NCBI RefSeq assembly: GCF_964019385.1
Contig: NC_088647.1
Location: 5,785,075-5,849,074 of the forward strand
DNA: 64,000 bases
Direction of reading: 5' to 3'
Source of the DNA: Sycon ciliatum
Lineage: Eukaryota > Porifera > Calcarea > Leucosolenida > Sycettidae
Numbering within the stretch: the first letter of the stretch is position 1; each line of letters begins with the position of its first letter. Positions 62,051-64,000 of this stretch are shown here, one piece after another. A model generated the notes under the pieces. The model did no database searches. It saw only the letters and a list, made by a program, of their open reading frames with translations, and was not told the origin of the DNA. A program made the translations under genes and the position numbers.

Positions 62051-62123
62051 TGTTTCCACCCGGGATCGAACCGGGGACCTTTCGCGTGTTAGGCGAACGT
62101 GATAACCGCTACACTATGGAAAC
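62051..62123 (-). tRNA. tRNA-Val (AAC), second copy
   Basis: Identical over the 73-base tRNA to the copy at 55432-55504, including acceptor, anticodon loop CTAACAC and both internal promoter boxes. Here the 3' flank (ATACATTCTTTTTTT) supplies a normal Pol III terminator. The first bases of 5' flank (AACAGCTG) are shared by both genes. Confidence 0.96.
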
Positions 62124-62169
62124 GCAGCTGTTCCTCCAATAGGATAACCTACCTGACATATGTTACATT

Positions 62170-62464
62170 CAAGACCCCAAAAGCATGCAACTGTGATCTC
62201 TTTTCTGCCTTCACTATATCATGCATGTATATCAGCACACTCCAGAAAATCAAACACCACACTTTCCCTGTAGTTTGAGACCGACTTTCGTACGGAAAAG
62301 AACTGAAGTTACTAGTACCAGAACGACTCATGCAAGAATGGCTCTGCAGGTATGAGAGATAGTGGTTTGGAGTGCATGAATACAGGGCGTGGTGCAGGCA
62401 AATACACAGCACGCTGAGCACCAACCCATACTCACAGTTGCAGACTGTTAGCTCTGGAGTCTTG
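62170..62464. mobile_element. CAAGAGT-family relative, copy D (worn)
   Basis: CAAGACCCCAAAAGCATGCAACTGTG-type left end (GCAACTGTGATCTCTTTTCT matches copy C) and a right end ...CAGTTGCAGACTG, GGAGTCTTG. No target duplication is preserved. Confidence 0.55.
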
Positions 62465-62582
62465 ACGTCACGAAGAGTCCATACCCAAGTCATTCCTAGG
62501 GTTCCCAGTAAAAAGGCAATGCCTGTTGGGAGTTCCCTAGTAAAATAATAAAATTAATTCTACTACTACTACCCAGGGATAT

Positions 62583-62920
62583 CAGCAACTGTACTAATTA
62601 TGGGTCAGTGCCTGCTGCTCTGCCTTCATTACGTAGCTTGTCTGCATCGCGCCCTGTGCTCATGCACCCAACAACCACAATCTCTTGTGCCAGCGAGCAC
62701 ACCCGTTTTGGCTTGATACACTTCAGTCCGGGCGCAATTAATAGATTCTGAATGCACATACTTCGGTCCAGTTCGAAAGCTAGTTTCCAACAGCAGGGAG
62801 AGTGTGGTGCTTTCTGAAGTGCGCACATAAAGCTGCATGAGGTAATCAAGGAGGGCCTTTAAAGGCAGTGAGCAGAGCACCTGTCCCATTGAAAAGAGAT
62901 CACGGTTGAAAACTTGCATC
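62583..62920. mobile_element. CAAGAGT-family relative, copy F (internal part)
   Basis: GCAACTGTACTAATTATGGG, then GCTCTGCCTTCATTACGTAG, match the inner repeat of copy C. The other side (AAAAGAGATCACGGTTG near 62892) matches in inverse. Outer ends are lost. Confidence 0.5.
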
Positions 62921-63057
62921 CAACATGCATAGTTGGGGGGTAGCATACTGGCATAGCACACCACCTTTGATTTAATTTCTCAGATTTGATTGGGAGCTTT
63001 GTCCACTCCCTGCATACTTCTATTTTCACAAGAGAGAGATTGAAAGCTTCGTTACAA

Positions 63058-63570
63058 CTAGTGGTGAAACGAATATCAAAACCCAGTAGCCGAATATTCT
63101 TTGGCTTAACGAACGAACGAACGAATATTCTTTCGTTAACACGGATGACATCACACACCCTCCTCTCAGTCATTTTATTGGATATTGTCACTATTATTAA
63201 GCATGACAAACGAGGGCACATATTTCTCCATCATCTCTAGGTCAATTTTCACAAAATCCCCAGCTGAAGTGCATTTTACACGCTCAAAAAACAGCTCAAG
63301 AGACGTGATTTTTCGTTCGACCGCCATAACTCCATTCCAGGACCTCGGATCGCGTCCGGGTTGCTTCGAGACGACAGCTGAGAGTTTTCTAATGCCGATG
63401 GAACTTTCGATGAAGTGGTTCGGTCAAGTATTCGCGAAGTTACGGAAGTTTGAAGTCGCCTGGTAAACTCTGCATACCCAGTTAGCGAATATTCGCCATG
63501 AGAAATATTCGTTCGAATGTGACAAACCGAACGAACATTCGAATATTCGGTATATTCGTTTCACCACTAG
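63058..63570. mobile_element. TIR element with TAGTGGTGAAACGAATAT ends
   Basis: CTAGTGGTGAAACGAATAT at the left and its exact complement at the right enclose inverted GAATATTCG and CGAACGAACG phrases. Termini of this form are common in hAT elements, but a clear 8-bp duplication is not seen. No transposase. Confidence 0.85.
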
Positions 63571-63578
63571 AACTTACA

Positions 63579-63633
63579 ACTCGGAGTTTCACGTATTACT
63601 ACGATCATCAGGCAATACGTGAAACTCAGAGTT
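63579..63633. repeat. hairpin ACTCGGAGTTTCACGTATT, shared block with 41618
   Basis: AACTCNGAGTTTCACGTATT pairs with AATACGTGAAACTCAGAGTT across a loop of about 15 bases. The right arm plus gcttccaat recurs at 41622-41662. Confidence 0.8.
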
Positions 63634-63829
63634 GCAACAAAGCTTCCAATATCTCTCTTGTGTACAAGGCTCTGCCCTACATGGGTATTGAGCACTCTTC
63701 GGACAGTGAAGCACACCACTTGACTACTTCTATTTTCATCCTTCTATTGGTTTGGAGAGACTCCCAAGATAGCAGGTATCCATTAACCTCTGGAGAATCC
63801 GAAAATACACAACACACTACATCACTCAC

Positions 63830-63904
63830 CCGGCCGCCATCATTGAGTCCGTAATCATGATCGTCCCAGATACCCAGCACCTTAGTTCCAGACGCAAGAA
63901 ATTT
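63830..63904 (-). CDS. PhoD-like metallophosphatase, exon with WDDHDYG motif
   Basis: This is the first visible exon of the minus-strand gene: 75 bases, 25 codons, phase 0, bounded by acceptor GTTGTCTGTAG and donor CGG|GTGAGT. It reads KFLASGTKVLGIWDDHDYGLNDGG. WDDHDYGxNDGG is the diagnostic metal-binding segment of PhoD-like phosphodiesterases/alkaline phosphatases, which bind a dinuclear metal centre and hydrolyse phosphoesters, commonly as secreted or lysosomal proteins. Upstream exons (signal peptide and the first GD-x-Y metal ligand) must lie beyond 64000. The exon joins in phase to 50106-50240. Confidence 0.9.
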
Positions 63905-64000
63905 CTACAGACAACACCAGCGAGGAACGGAGGAGAGAGAGTTCAGGAAACAAAGAACAGCAGCAGTCTTAGGCACACCATACATACATGTATCTCATTG
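63905..64000. other. intron of the PhoD-like gene (to window edge)
   Basis: Purine-rich sequence with a TACATACATGTA motif. No exon seen. Confidence 0.6.

Overview
Eukaryotic nuclear DNA, most likely from an invertebrate animal. There are no operons or ribosome binding sites, coding density is very low, and the sequence shows spliced exons, C2H2 zinc fingers, eukaryotic tRNA-Val genes, long simple-sequence tracts and many TIR elements. TACATGTACA-type palindromes are scattered through the non-coding DNA. A marine invertebrate is plausible, but I cannot name a phylum from the sequence.

Layout. 1-36 kb: almost entirely non-coding. It holds microsatellites (a roughly 640-bp CT tract at 22.5-23.2 kb and a CT/CA compound tract at 26.5 kb), short tandem arrays, MITE-like elements, perfect hairpins and five or so worn C-terminal remnants of LINE reverse transcriptases. 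36.8-40.3 kb: one apparently intronless zinc-finger gene on the + strand, with a TATA box upstream and a repeat-rich 3' flank that ends near an AATAAA. 40.3-45.9 kb: simple repeats and a 484-bp segmental tandem duplication. 45.9-64 kb: part of a minus-strand gene for a PhoD-like metallophosphatase. Three phase-0 exons are visible (63830-63904, 50106-50240, 45924-46067); the 5' end lies beyond the right edge and the 3' exons were not found.

The PhoD introns are full of mobile elements. The 13.6-kb intron contains nested TIR transposons, two SINE copies, two tRNA-Val(AAC) genes (one joined directly to a SINE), and a 3.6-kb LINE whose reverse transcriptase is split by a 1.1-kb DNA transposon with a clean target-site duplication. 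The 4-kb intron holds a 2.6-kb foldback element with 610-bp inverted arms and TTAA flanks.

Most novel items for follow-up: a CAAGAGT-terminated TIR family with 7-bp target duplications; several TIR families that share a TACCGTA terminus; the tRNA-Val/SINE composite; the TTAA foldback element carrying a two-finger zinc-knuckle ORF; and a perfect 47-bp hairpin set inside an ATT microsatellite. I see no CRISPR array, operon or prokaryotic-type system.
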